Shown here piece by piece: positions 11,964 to 23,624 of a stretch of 64,000 nt of DNA. The translations under genes and the position numbers were made by a program. The stretch's first letter is position 1. Every line of letters begins with the position of its first letter. Under the pieces are notes generated by a model that was given only the letters and a program-made list of their open reading frames with translations, did not search any database and had not been told where the DNA came from. The DNA is from Magnolia sinica (lineage: Eukaryota > Streptophyta > Magnoliopsida > Magnoliales > Magnoliaceae). Location: positions 22,046,001 to 22,110,000 of the forward strand of contig NC_080574.1 in assembly GCF_029962835.1 (NCBI RefSeq). The letters run 5' to 3'.

Positions 11964-12768
11964 GTAAAACAAAGATGCTATGGGTAGTAAAATGCATGTG
12001 TAATTATCTGAATGTATGGTTGTGATGGAGTGGGCCATTTGGCCTGACGCTCTTATGTATGTATACCCACGAATAGAATCTGCATGGTATATTGTAATGC
12101 GCTCGTGCAGCAACTGCTCTTCTAATCCGCTTTATCATTTAAGGATGAGGAATCAAGGGGTTGTACAGCTCTCAACTCCTCACAAGTGCATGTGCCAGAG
12201 ATGGCTCGGTTATCCTGACCATTGATATCATGCGCCCAGTGGATCTCTTCTTAACTGTTCCCTATGGTGTGGTCCACTTAAGTTTCTTGTCTGACCATTT
12301 TTTTCGCACCATAGACTAAAATGGGAGGGTGCACCTGCCAGAAGGGTGGATCTGATCCACACATTACAGAGCCCAACAATCGCTTGGTACCACCACAAGC
12401 TGTCGTGGTAGTGGTGTGAATTGTGTGATGGGAGTGCAGCTCGACTTATAGATAGAACTAAGTAGATGGTTAAAAATACATAAACGGTGTAGACTGAATG
12501 TTACAAAATGGCAATGATGGAAGGGTTACGATCTTTCAATTCAGACCCTTCTGGCTGGGACCCTTTAGTTTCGACGCCTACATGATCAATGGTACAAACT
12601 CCAAACAAGAGGTGGCAGCGGGCTGGAAGTCTAGGGCGGGCCCTCTTACTTGGCCCGCATCTAGCCCAGGCCCAATTGGCGTCCGGTCAGCCCGGGCTCA
12701 ATCGCATTATAAAAGGCCCGGCCTTGCCATTGGCCTGATCTAATATCGCTTGTCCGCCATTGTAAAAG
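11964..12768. other. 3' flank of the beta-propeller gene, GC-rich repeat scraps
   Basis: The first few hundred bases presumably hold the 3' UTR. A GGCCCGG/GGGCTC-rich patch at about 12610-12745 resembles degraded hAT-type ends. There is no further gene. Confidence 0.4.
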
Positions 12769-13236
12769 GGGAGTGGATTAGGTGTTACCCTTACGGTGGG
12801 GCCCAGCTTGATGATGTATTGTATATCCACGCCATTCATCCGTTTCTCCAGCCCAGTTTATGACTTGGGCCTCAGGTGGACCACACCACAGGAAACTGGT
12901 GTTTGAGTGTCTCACTGTTAAATTTTTCTAAGGGACCTTCATAAGGTTTTTGTAATTTTTATTTTCCATCCAACTTGTTGATAATGTCAAGAAGACCTGG
13001 ATGAATAGAAAATACAAAGATCAGATTGATCCAAAAGTTTTATGGCCTACAAAAAGTTTTTAATGATCATTGTCACTGTTTCTAGTGGTGTGGTCCACCT
13101 GATATTTTGATCTTCTTAATTTTTGGAATCTCTTCTAAAATGAGATGAAAAAACAGGTGAACAGCGTGGATATGCAAAAAATACATCAAGGTGGGCCCCA
13201 CACGGGTATTACCTGGGTAATAGCTAATCCACTCCC
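12769..13236. mobile_element. Mutator-type MITE, TIR GGGAGTGGATTAG
   Basis: The left end GGGAGTGGATTAGGTGTTAC is mirrored by the right end (GTAATAGCTAATCCACTCCC). The flanking 9-mers TTGTAAAAG (12760-12768) and GTATAAAAG (13237-13245) match at seven positions, consistent with a MULE target duplication. The interior has the GTGGGCCCCAC and TGGACCACACCAC core. This is the same family as the copy at 8851-9330. Confidence 0.8.
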
Positions 13237-13557
13237 GTATAAAAGAGTGGACAGTTTAAAAATGATTTTCCCATTCAATGCACATGCGTGGGTTAAAGGC
13301 ACTCTAGGATCCGTGATCATGTTTTAAGGATTAAAACGATTTAATTGGGGGGACTCATAATCATAGTATACTGACGAAGGAAAAAATAAAATAAAAGATA
13401 AAAACACACGAACCATCTCACACCTTTGATCATTTCACCCTATTTCTTGTCAGCTGGGCCATTGGGCCAACCAATGATTTTAGCCGGACCAGGGCCAAGG
13501 AGATGCAGATTGTGTAGTAAGGCGCTCACCACCCTTTATCTGGGTGTGAAGATTCTG

Positions 13558-13815
13558 TAAAGCCCACGGTGATGTAGATGTTCTATTGACACCTCTTCTC
13601 CGTTTTTCCAACTCATTTTAGAGCCTGGGCCATAATTGAAGCATATCCAAAGCTCAAGTGGACCACACCATAGAAAAATAATGAAATCCACTGTTAAAAC
13701 TTTCTTGTAGCCCATAGTGATGTTTGTTTGTCATCCAACCTGGAGAAAAGATCACATAGGCCTGGATGAAGAGAAAACATGAATATAAGCTTAATCCAAA
13801 ACTTATGTGACTTTA
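13558..13815. repeat. MITE remnant (left half)
   Basis: The CCCACGGTGATGTAG, TGGACCACACCAT and CATCCAACCTGG phrases of the common element core are present in order. The right half and terminal repeat are not visible, so this is a truncated copy. Confidence 0.5.
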
Positions 13816-14155
13816 ATTAATGGTAGGCCTAGACCTGTACGGAAGGTCACACCTGATGTATGTGTTTTATCCGTGTGGGCCCACAACATCAGGGATGGCT
13901 AGCATGATGTATCAGCTGAGCCATGGACGGAAGCTATCATTTGAGCCAGGCCCCCTTGGACTGGCTTGGACACCAGCCCTTGGGGCTTGGCTTGGACTTA
14001 GTTGTACAATGCCCGTTAGACCAGACTAACTCACTACTTTTTTTGAAAAAATAAAATAAAATTTAAACAACAATTTTTCCTCCTTGAAATTCAAATTGAT
14101 AATGAAACCTCTAATTAACAAAGAAAGAAATAGGAAAAATGATTCTGCTCGGCAC

Positions 14156-14158
<3 letters not shown>

Positions 14159-14200
<42 letters not shown>
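14159..14200. repeat. (TC)n microsatellite
   Basis: About 20 uninterrupted TC dinucleotides. It directly abuts the 100-bp tandem duplication, and the second unit is also preceded by a short CTCTCTCC remnant. Confidence 0.95.
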
Positions 14201-14202
<2 letters not shown>

Positions 14203-14393
14203 GACTGCTCAAGGGTGCTACATCTTGCTATTGTTATTGTTTGGTATGGCTAAGGCTCAGAATGGTGTATTTAAATGACTCGGAGTTGTCACTCTCTCCC
14301 CTGACTGCTCGAGGGTGCTACATCTTGCTATTGTTATTGTTTGGTATGGCTAAGGCTCAGAATGGTGTATTTAAATGACTCGGAGTTGTCACT
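14201..14393. repeat. 100-bp tandem duplication
   Basis: A unit beginning CTGACTGCTC(A/G)AGGGTGC at 14201 recurs at 14301 with only about one change, ending at TCGGAGTTGTCACT. The near-identity implies a recent duplication. No gene is recognised in it. Confidence 0.95.
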
Positions 14394-14889
14394 AGCCGAT
14401 AGAGGCTTAGAATTATGGTTAGCTAAACTCGTAGAATTGCCTTGAGTTAGGGAAATGGGATATCCATAAAGTTAATATAACTCTTAAATAAGGTCTGCAA
14501 ACATATTAAGGAGCATGATTTGAATGACTAGAGCACACATGTCATCATGAATTTGCTTTGATAAGTGGTAAAATAAGTAATTTTAATCATTAACAGGGTA
14601 AAATGATTGTTCTACTAAGCCACTGATTTTCCTTTACCATTGTTCAGAAAAATCTTAGGGAAGATCCTAAGATTAGCCTTATTTTGCAAACATTTGGGTG
14701 GCAAAGGCATTGCCATCGACCTTTTGGGGTATACTCCACCCCTCCCCTAAAGCACTAGAAATCAACTAATCAAAAGAAGAGGTTTTAATGACAGTAAGCC
14801 TCAAACCAGTATGGAACCATAAAATGGAGCTCATTTTTTTCTCTAAGAAGAGATGTGATGTAGAGGTAGGGGCATGTTGAGTCAATAAA
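14394..14889. other. Intergenic, nothing recognised
   Basis: AT-rich sequence with no gene, domain-bearing frame or clear repeat ends seen. Confidence 0.5.
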
Positions 14890-15104
14890 GAGGCATTTGG
14901 ATCATTAGTTACTTATAATAAGCTACTTTTGCCTCAAAAAACTTATTTTGGCTTCTATGTGTTAAGTTGAAGTGATTGAGTAACTTTAAGTAAAAAAGTT
15001 ACTTATAATTGATCTTAAACCAAACTTACTTATCTCAAATAAATTACTCATCTACTATTGTTAAGTAGAAAAAGTAACTTATTTGGTGGTATCCAAACAG
15101 GCTC
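14890..15104. mobile_element. Tourist-like MITE, about 215 bp
   Basis: The left end GAGGCATTTGGAT is mirrored by ATCCAAACAGGCTC at the right. Internal arms also fold back around AAGTTACTTA/TAAGTAACTT words. TAA follows the right end, with AAA or TAA (one-base slip) at the left. It has the typical size and end type of PIF/Harbinger-derived MITEs. Confidence 0.6.
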
Positions 15105-17083
15105 TAAGCGACAATTAGTGATGAGGGGACCAACTGATCCAATGGTGCGTAGGGAGATTTTTACCATTGGTTACCATACACAATTTTTATATTTTTTGTC
15201 CCAAATACTTTGGGGACCCTATTCACTACATAGGCTTGTGGCATGGGCTTAGCTAGCGGCATTGTAAACACTTGTGTGCTTATTGCAATTCCGTGATGTG
15301 CTATTGGATTTGCTTTTGAAACTTTGCTTATGAAGCTCAAGGGCTAAGTGGAAGCCCATGGCCTTCTTGTGGATTGGCTTTTGGGTTGATTGGGCTGATT
15401 TTTTAAGGAGCTCTTAACTTACAAGTCCTTTGGTCTAGTTGTTCAAGATTGGTGCATGGGTTATGTATTCTCTATCTCAGTTATAGTCTAAAACGTAAGT
15501 CAAAACCAAAAAAACCAGACTCCACAAGGTAGTTTCAATTTTTATACTTTCTCTAACCTGTAGATATTTTGTTCCATGATAGGCGCTTTTGTTGACATCT
15601 ACTGCCCAATTAATCTTGCAGCGGACTAGACTCATCATCAGGTGGGCCCCACACATCGTCACTTAACATGGACGGTTGGTTATCCTCTTTTGAAGTGGAT
15701 TGTAGCTGGCGTGTCCGGGCAGTAGGCGGATTGCCCGGAGACCCGAGCAGTCTGTGGTGCCCACCGCAAAGCATACGTTTTATCCACGCCGTTCATCCAT
15801 ATTAGAAGATCATTTCAAGGCATAAGACTAAAATTGACACATATCCAAAGCTCAGGTGGAGCACACCATAGGAAACAGTGGGGATTAAACTCTTACGGTT
15901 GAAAACTTTTTGGAGGCCAGGGAAGTTTTGGATTTGGGTGATATTTGTGTTTACCCTTCATTGATGTTTGTATGACCTTATGAAATAGGGGTGCACATTG
16001 AACTGGTAGAATCGTGGAATCAGACCAGAACCGACCAAACGGTCCGGTTCTAGAGTGCATTGGTTCGGTTCCAGTTTCAAAAACCAAAGAACCGATTATA
16101 TCGGTTTGGTTCTCAGTTTGAGGAAATGTAGAACCCAACTGATGCGAACCGAAACCTTATAAATTCATTCATGTTAACGGTTTAGTATGATGGGCCTACT
16201 TTGCTCGAGCTGAATGGTTTTTGTGGAAGGAAATTGCATGAATTACAACATTGCCAAGACAATTCTCCATAGAGCCCATTGCCCAAGAAATGAAATTTCC
16301 AACAAACTTAGGTCCCTACTCATGGCTGATTGGAAGTCCCTGAGTTTCAACACTTAGATTATGGGGTTCAAGCATCCACGTGGCTTGCATGGGTGTCAAT
16401 ATGTAACAAAAAAAAAAAAAAAAAAAAAAAAGACATTTCAACCAAACCCAAGAACAAAAATTCCATTGGAAAGGAATTTGAAATATGTAAAATGCCTTCA
16501 CCAATGGGGAGGCGCCAAAGTCATGAACAAGCAGCAGATGTGAGCCGTAACGTGGCCTCTCTATATTTGGATATTTGAAGAGGGTGGTGGAGATGAAGGT
16601 TGATAGGTCGTTGCCATCTCTTTCCCTAGGAATGGCCAAGCTCGGGCTGGGCTTTGCACATATGGTGCAAGGTATTAGATGGGATTAAGTGGGATGGAGT
16701 TGTATTTGAGACCGTGCAAATTTTATTCAGCATTTGGGAGAGGATGGAGAGGGTTAGGATTAGGTGGAAAGGAATTGCATTTGGTCCACGCAGAATTATT
16801 ATAGATTTTGAAACCTACTACATTTGTGGTGCTCATAATGATGCATATGTTTTATCCATGCCGCCCATTTATATACACCATTTACATGTGACATTATAGT
16901 TATATACATGTACAAGTGACCGACATCTATTATGAATTTGGTTCGTCGATTACAATTCTATAGTCCACCAAACTGGACTTTGCTTAATCTAGTGTTTTTT
17001 TCCATAAAAAGAAATGTATCCCAAACATGGGAATTGATGCCCAAAATACCATGGTATTTCCCATTACAAGAATTGTGAAATAA
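15105..17083. other. Intergenic with truncated repeats
   Basis: Contains a half copy of the common MITE core (about 15745-15985), then a one-sided hAT-like end TAGGGGTGCACAT starting near 15987 followed by GGTTCGGTTC-rich sequence to about 16165. There is a 23-base A run near 16410-16432. Sequence at about 16668-16800 has GGGATTAAG/GGATGGAG words like Harbinger subterminal sequence. No host gene is seen. Confidence 0.5.
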
Positions 17084-17317
17084 GGGCGTGTTTGGATTCG
17101 CGTATAGTAGTGTATTGGGAAGTAAAATTGTCGCATTAAGTAAATCATGGCACTGTAGCGCCATGGGGTCTACATTTTGAAAAACCATCACATCGTTTGG
17201 GTTAGATGTGAAATGTATACGTAAACAATTGGATTTGAAAAATCAATGTTTGGAAAAAGAGTCTTCTTCGTGCTACACATTGGAGTATTGATGTAACATA
17301 CACCCACCTACAATGTA
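17084..17317. repeat. Tourist/Harbinger-like left end
   Basis: TAA followed by GGGCGTGTTTGGATTCG is a PIF/Harbinger-type left terminus. No nearby right terminus is visible. The best-matching right end is the one at 29740 (GGGTGTGTTTGGAT on the minus strand), which would imply a long composite element; that pairing is speculative. Confidence 0.4.
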
Positions 17318-17858
17318 GGAAACGGACTAGATACTCCCCTTGCCACCATCTCCGTAGCTGGTATTCGGTGCTCTGTGGGCCCCACCATGATCTATGTGTT
17401 TCATCCATTCCGTTCATCCATTTTTTTAAGATCATGTTATGTCTTGATCCCAAAACTGAGAGGAATATAAATCTCAGAGTGACCACAACAAATGAAAATG
17501 ATAGAGATTGGATATCCACCATTAAAATCCTCATAAGGCCCACTATAGTGTTTATTTGACATCCAATCTGTTCATTACGTCATAAAGTCCCAGATGAAGA
17601 GAAAAAACAAAGATCATCTTGATCCAATACTTTTATAGCCCTCAAAATGTTTTCAATGGTCGACACTCATTCAACACTGTTTCATGTAATGTGAACCAGT
17701 TGATATTTGGATATACATCATTTTTGGAATCATACATTAAAATGATATCTAAATTTATATGGATGGCATAGATGAAAGACATACATCATGGTGGGGCTCA
17801 TATAGCACCAACCACTAGCCACGGAGATGGTGTTAGGGGGAGCAGCCAATCCGTTTCC
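17318..17858. mobile_element. TIR element (MITE), TIR GGAAACGGA
   Basis: The left end GGAAACGGACTAG is followed by CACCATCTCCGTAGCTGG. The right end is its inverse, with CACGGAGATGGTG then CCGTTTCC. The interior has the GTGGGCCCCACCATGAT core and mirrored CATGGTGGGGCTC. Flanks share only ATGTA directly next to the element, so the duplication is partial. The ends differ from the GGGAGYGGATTA family although the interior is similar. Confidence 0.7.
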
Positions 17859-17863
17859 GTTCA

Positions 17864-20800
17864 TGTAACACCTTGAAAATCGGGAGTTGAGCTTGCAAAG
17901 CTCAACTCCCAAGTTCCAATGCATCACTTATGCAATATAGATAATGATGTTTAAATGTTGTCCATATTAGCGCATTTAAACATGAGTGAGATTAGACTAA
18001 AACAGCATATCATACTCCAGAGTTAATGTAATTAGGTAAGCGAAAGACTAAGATAGATATATAAAGTATATAAATGTTTCACAACCTCTAGAGTATGAGT
18101 ATGTTACCAGGTTGAATATATACATGTATGGATCCAAAATTTACAAAACATCAAAGTGTAACTGTCCAACTAGTCCATGTAACCCTATAATCCCGTCGAA
18201 TCAGAACAAGGTCTACGAAGACTCGCCTGATAGCTGAACATAGGAGAATTCCTCCTCCTCGTCCATGAAGTCAATTTCAGCTGCATAGACTCCTCCATTA
18301 CCTGCATTTATAACAGAGTCTAGTTGGTGTTTTAAAACATCATTCTAGGTGGGAATGAGTAGCTAATTTAGTGGAACTATAAAGCAAAGGTTAACATGTT
18401 ATCAATTCAGTCAAGCAGTAATGATAAATCAATACAACAATCATATCCTAAGTACTCTTGTTAATGCAGGAATGATATGCGTAATGATGCATGCCCTCTC
18501 CTGCACTCCCTCAACGACACCATCTCACGGTCGAGCATGGCAACTCCCACTGTGCACTTCATTGCCATAGCACATGCTAAATAACCTTACCCAGTGCCCT
18601 ACCAACTAGAGCATTATTTTCGAAGGGGGTCCGGATCAGACGGCTCACCCCAACCCACGTTGGGACCGCAGCTAGGCTGCAACTGGGTGTTAGGTGCAAT
18701 GCGATACATGGTCGTGTTAGCCGAGTATTTAGTTAAGTTTATTCATACAGCAGGTTCGGGAAGCTAAGGTACCTCCTTTTATATCACTTATCCAAACAAT
18801 GATCCATTTAGGGTCGTCAATCCTAGTTTATCACATACAATAGGTAAGTTGTAGGGCATCAACCCTAATGAAAGCAGTGGATAGGCAAGTTCAATTGATT
18901 ATACTCGAGGTCACTCCACCAATGCCCTACCAACTAAAGCGCTATTTTCGAAGATGGTCCGGATCAGACTGTTCACCCCAACCCACACTGGGACCACAGG
19001 CAGGCTACGCCGGGGTAGGCCGACAGCTCGAATACAGTGTCTCATATCACCGTATTCGGCTCACGAGTTTGAGTTGCTCACTGGTCACTATAGGGAGGCT
19101 CGTCACCCCAGCATAGGCCGACAGCTCGATCACGGTGTCCCATACCACTATATCCGGCTCATGAGTCTTACTGGATCGTGGTACCATGGTTGAAACAGGT
19201 CTTTACATTGGTAAGGGGTACCTTAGATTCAAGCAGTAGTGTCCATACATGGTGAGCATACAATAAACGAACGAATGAGTTTGTTAGATAAGTTCGATTG
19301 GTACGGGTGCATGCTGAATTAATCGACATGGAGCGCATAAGCACTCCACTTGGCCTAACCACTGTCGACAATCATCATAGACTCGGATTCACCGAACGCA
19401 TCAAATGTGACAAGACTAATTCGGCCACTCAAACAGGAATTGTTACCGATTGCCTGGACTACATAGTAGTCCCAATCATACTCAAATACAGCATGTGGAG
19501 ACATGTGATAATCATATAGACATTTAACAAACAATCTAAGTACAACACTCATTTGAGCATTTTATCAACATATTAAACATGCTACCAAACATTTCAATTC
19601 ATCCATAAATTACATAGTTGAAATTAAGATTACATGAAGGAAATTATGCATATAGATAAGGTAATTGAGAATTCTATCTCAACACCCTTATTAAATACAA
19701 TTCATCAAACAATATCTCATTCAGACATTTTATCAAACACATAGATCATGTTATTATACATATGCATTTTATACATAAATCACGCAGTAGCAGCTTATAT
19801 TTCATGAAGGGAATTATAGATATGGATACTGTAGTTGAGAATCCTATCTCAATGCTCTCATTGAAAGCCATTCAGCAAACAATTTCTCATTCGGACATTT
19901 TATCAAACACTTAAACTACACATTACTACATACATGGCATAAATTAGTTATAGCATATATTATGGTAAATCCTTTCATAAAGGAGTTGTCATACATACAA
20001 CGAACATGTATTATGGGTTAATAGTCATGATAAGCACAAATCATAAATTCAATTTCATTTAATCATTTCAACAAACACATGGAATGAGTTATATATTCAC
20101 ATAGTTTACACACATGTATAATTTATCGAACACATCGTAACTAAGATCATATGGTGGCAAACAAGTCAAACAGAAATCATTAACTGACATTGAAAGCCTT
20201 AAAAATCATAACCTAAACGTTTATAGTCCGCACCTTTCGTCATTTTGCTCGTTTCGAAACCTACACTTCCGTTTACAGAACAACAATTACCTAAATTACG
20301 AAAGAGGTTAGTTACTTCGTTGATTACACTATTCGAATTCCTAAAACGAAATTAGGGTTAGGATTTCTTACCCAAATCGGAATCGAAACAGGCTGAGTAG
20401 CGTAGTAGAGAGGTGAATCGGTGTGAGGAGTTGTGGGAAAAGATCCCAACAAATATCTCCAAGAATCCTTCTTCATTACTTCCACTTTTCTCTCCTTCTC
20501 TCTCTCTCTTTGGGTTTTTAAGAAATTCGTATGAGGGAGAGAATGGGTGGTTTAAGGCCTTTAAATAGGCCATGAACTGATGTCAATGGCCCCAGGGCCA
20601 TGGCATACTTAGGTTATAGCCAAAATGCGGTTATTTCGGACAAACGGGACCCCTGGGAAGGTCCATTTCTCACATACGTCACAAGGCAAGTTCCCTCATG
20701 ATGGATCTACATCAGGACTGTGTTTATAGTGCAATCTGACAAATGAATCGACCGTAAAGGGCCCGTATCAGATCAACGGTCATCGTTACTCGATTAGGGC

Positions 20801-21313
20801 CACAAGTACACCGGTACATGCAGGAAAATTTCCCTGATCCAAGGGTACGTTGGGTCAAAATCTGATGGTCTGAAACCTTAAATTTGGCCTGCAAGCAAAC
20901 GGCCCAATTCACTTAAGTTTGAGTTCATTTTCTAAGGATATTCATGTTTCTCACACACTTCGCTCCAGGCTCAAGTTGTGCGTTTTTGGATACTATTTGG
21001 AATCGATTCCCACAATGGTTGTCAAGCCCAGTAAGGCGGTCATAACTATATAGTTTCGCGGTAATCGGACTTTCGACGCGCGATCCAGGTCCGACACGAA
21101 GTTTCAATGTGCTCTCAAGAGCAACTGAGTTTTGAGACTGATCCTAGGTTTCTAGGTAATGTTGAGTTAACGATTCTAATGGTTTTGGGTCTTGCAATTC
21201 ATATAGAAAGTGGTTCGAGCTAATTCCACTGATTATTTAGTTTAGTACTTAATTAATTTTCGTCTAATTTCTAAAGGATTCGGTCCTTAGTAATTTCTGC
21301 CTGAGGTGTTACT
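17864..21313 (-). mobile_element. LTR-like fossil without coding sequence
   Basis: The block starts TGTAACACCT and ends AGGTGTTAC, the inverted short ends typical of a plant LTR. On the minus strand a TATA-like CCTATTTAAAGG lies near 20560-20572. An internal phrase (CTACCAACTA, AGCGCTATTTTCGAA, GGTCCGGATCAGAC, CACCCCAACCCAC) occurs twice, near 18600 and 18930. No gag or pol piece is recognised and no target duplication is clear. It may be a solo or very long LTR of a Ty3/Gypsy-like element. It is non-coding, old and broken. Confidence 0.4.
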
Positions 21314-21415
21314 CGGGTCTTTGTATCTCAATATCCAGTCTATAACTGTCATGTTTATATGGATGAATGGAATGGATGCCATACATACATCAGCGTGGGG
21401 CCCACAGGATGTGGA
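21314..21415. repeat. MITE 3' fragment
   Basis: The phrase GGATGAATGGAATGGATGCC followed by ACATACATCAGCGTGGGGCC is the right part of the common MITE core, cut off on the left by the LTR-like block. Confidence 0.5.
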
Positions 21416-21638
21416 GGCATATAAAACTTCCGCACAAATTTGCATTTTGGTTATCACGAGAATCTACAATTTCTATAAAAGATATATAATATTATTGGAA
21501 GTAATAGACAATACTACAAGAGCTGAATATTCCAAACAAAATTATACATCTTAAAAATATAAACCTATTTAAATTAATATAACTATGTTGTTTTAGAAAT
21601 AATTACAAAGGAGTGCGACATAACCCAACAACTATAGG

Positions 21639-22162
21639 TTATGATAGAATAGAGGAAACAATCTCAGTAACTACTACATATATCAGCAACACCCCAATCA
21701 TAACCTTGAAAATAGCATTCATCATTCCAAAAGAATAATGTTCTTCTCTCTCGTCCGTGTATGATTTGCACGTGAGGTGAGTACCAACAAGATCCTCTTG
21801 CACTTGACGCCTTGTAGCATGAGGAGGAGAAGCAACAGGTTGAATTCTCCTGGAGGGACTATCATAAATTTGGCTAACGGCCTACAGACAATAACACAAT
21901 TAAAAATTCAGCATGAATGTGACTATAACTAGGTTACAAATAACAGCAAATCCAAAAGAGTTGAGGATTCCACGTGACTAGAATTATAGCCAAAACCAGT
22001 CACCTGATAATTCTGCCAAGCTATCGCAGCCTCATCGTATGTCTTGTACGATTGATGCTTACATCCGCTGTAGCGATCCACTTGTGCTCATGCATTCACC
22101 CACCTGTAATATAAGCTGGAATTTTGGCCCACAAAGACCACATAATATTTTCTCATAAGTTC
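21639..22162 (-). pseudogene. Two-exon ORF: RNase H1 N-terminal (viroplasmin-type) domain plus C-terminal membrane segment
   Basis: The first exon (22004-22162) encodes an RNase H1 N-terminal/viroplasmin-type fold, a small RNA/DNA-hybrid-binding domain found in RNase H1 and in many plant proteins of unknown function. Visible residues are KYYVVFVG near the start, W-x-x-x-x-AQV, then YSGCKHQSYKTYDEAAIAW. A GT donor follows. The second exon (21639-21881, preceded by TGTCTGTAG) continues in phase 0. It gives a Ser/Arg/Pro-rich linker (SPSRRIQPVASPPHATRR) and a hydrophobic tail (IFKVMIGVLLIYVVVTEIV), then a stop. The model is about 130 codons with roughly one break in the domain, so it is probably not functional as read. 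It lies downstream of the Harbinger second gene on the same strand, so it may be transposon cargo or a flanking gene relic. I do not know its function. Confidence 0.55.
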
Positions 22163-23624
22163 CTGAAAATTTTTTCAAAGATCGATCTTCATTAATCGCA
22201 AGTGAACGACTACTCGACAGCATTCCAATCAGATAAACTGTTGGCATATGTTACAGTTTACGAAGTACTGATTATTCAGAAAAGATAACTACAAATTCTT
22301 CCATCCACATTCATTCACAAGTATTACTTCATCAATATGTTTTATTCACCGTTTAAGTAACATTCAATTCTAAGTAATCATGTAATCTTATATATCCCTG
22401 CAATAACATGAAATATGCATACCGTCTTTATTGATTTAAGGGTGACACTGCATCAATAATCAATTGTTGATTTTTAAATTAAACTAACAAAATAGATACT
22501 GAAAATGTATGAAAACAAGTGATGACATTTTACGTAGATCAGGTATCAAAATAGAGAATAAACATATAACGTCATAAAATATATTACAATAAGTCAAACA
22601 TGTCAACATAATTCATCCAAAATTCCACAACAATCGAATATATGAGAGAGTATCAGTGGACCGTTTGTGTGTTTGGAGGCAGATAATCAGTTGTACCTAT
22701 ACTCAAGCATTTATGTTCCATATTACCTACAGATCCGAGATAACCCACATACCAATTATCAAACAGTAACTGCAATGTCAATGTTAGTAGAGCATTATCC
22801 AAAATATCTCATAAGTAAGATGTTGGGTACTCATCTAGTATCATAACATCCATCCCTCCAAAATTACCATCCAAAAAACCACCTGTTTAATTTACAAAAA
22901 CTAAACAAAAAAGATAGTTTATAAGTTTATAAGTTCCAGTGCAGCCAAGTCAGAAACATTTCAAATATCGGCATTACGGTCCAGGAGCTTCTATACCCAC
23001 TCATTCCTCCTTTTATTTCCCATCTTCAAGAAAAAATCGGCACTAACAATATCATCCTACAATAGACATACAACCCGGTCCTGGTCCTCATGGCTGAGTC
23101 CATTCACTTCCTTTAGAATACCTAACAATTTTCATAGTCGGGTCATAGTTTTCCCTTATGCTATTATAATTGTTAAGGATCTCACAGCCTCTGCCATTTC
23201 ACCCATCTTATCTCCAATATGGTCACTTGGCTTACCCTTTCGTTGTCGGGTCATACCACTAATATTGTTATTACTGTTTCTAAACCCTCTAAAGATATCC
23301 ATAGTGCCTGTATGAACCCTCTTTGCCTGTTTTTGTGAACCCTCATTGAGACAATAGGCCGAACCACTACCATTATCATCATCGTTATCTAAAGAAAGAC
23401 GTACTGTTTCATTACCATTATCTTTAGACTCATCATCTGAATCAACTTCATCTCTATTGCGGCACCATCCGGAAATGGGTGAAGAGTATGTGCTGCTTGC
23501 ATATGATCCATGGGCACAATCATTACCGAACATAAATGTCAGGTCATTATACTTATCAATATGTTTTCCTCTTACACGTTCCGCATAGGAATGAGACTAC
23601 AAAACACGAATAGTAAGTTAGACT

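Noticed and set aside
16316-16578. Frames around the long A run near 16410
   Set aside because: Coding potential comes from the homopolymer (Lys or Phe runs). A SINE body with tRNA-like boxes was looked for and not seen.
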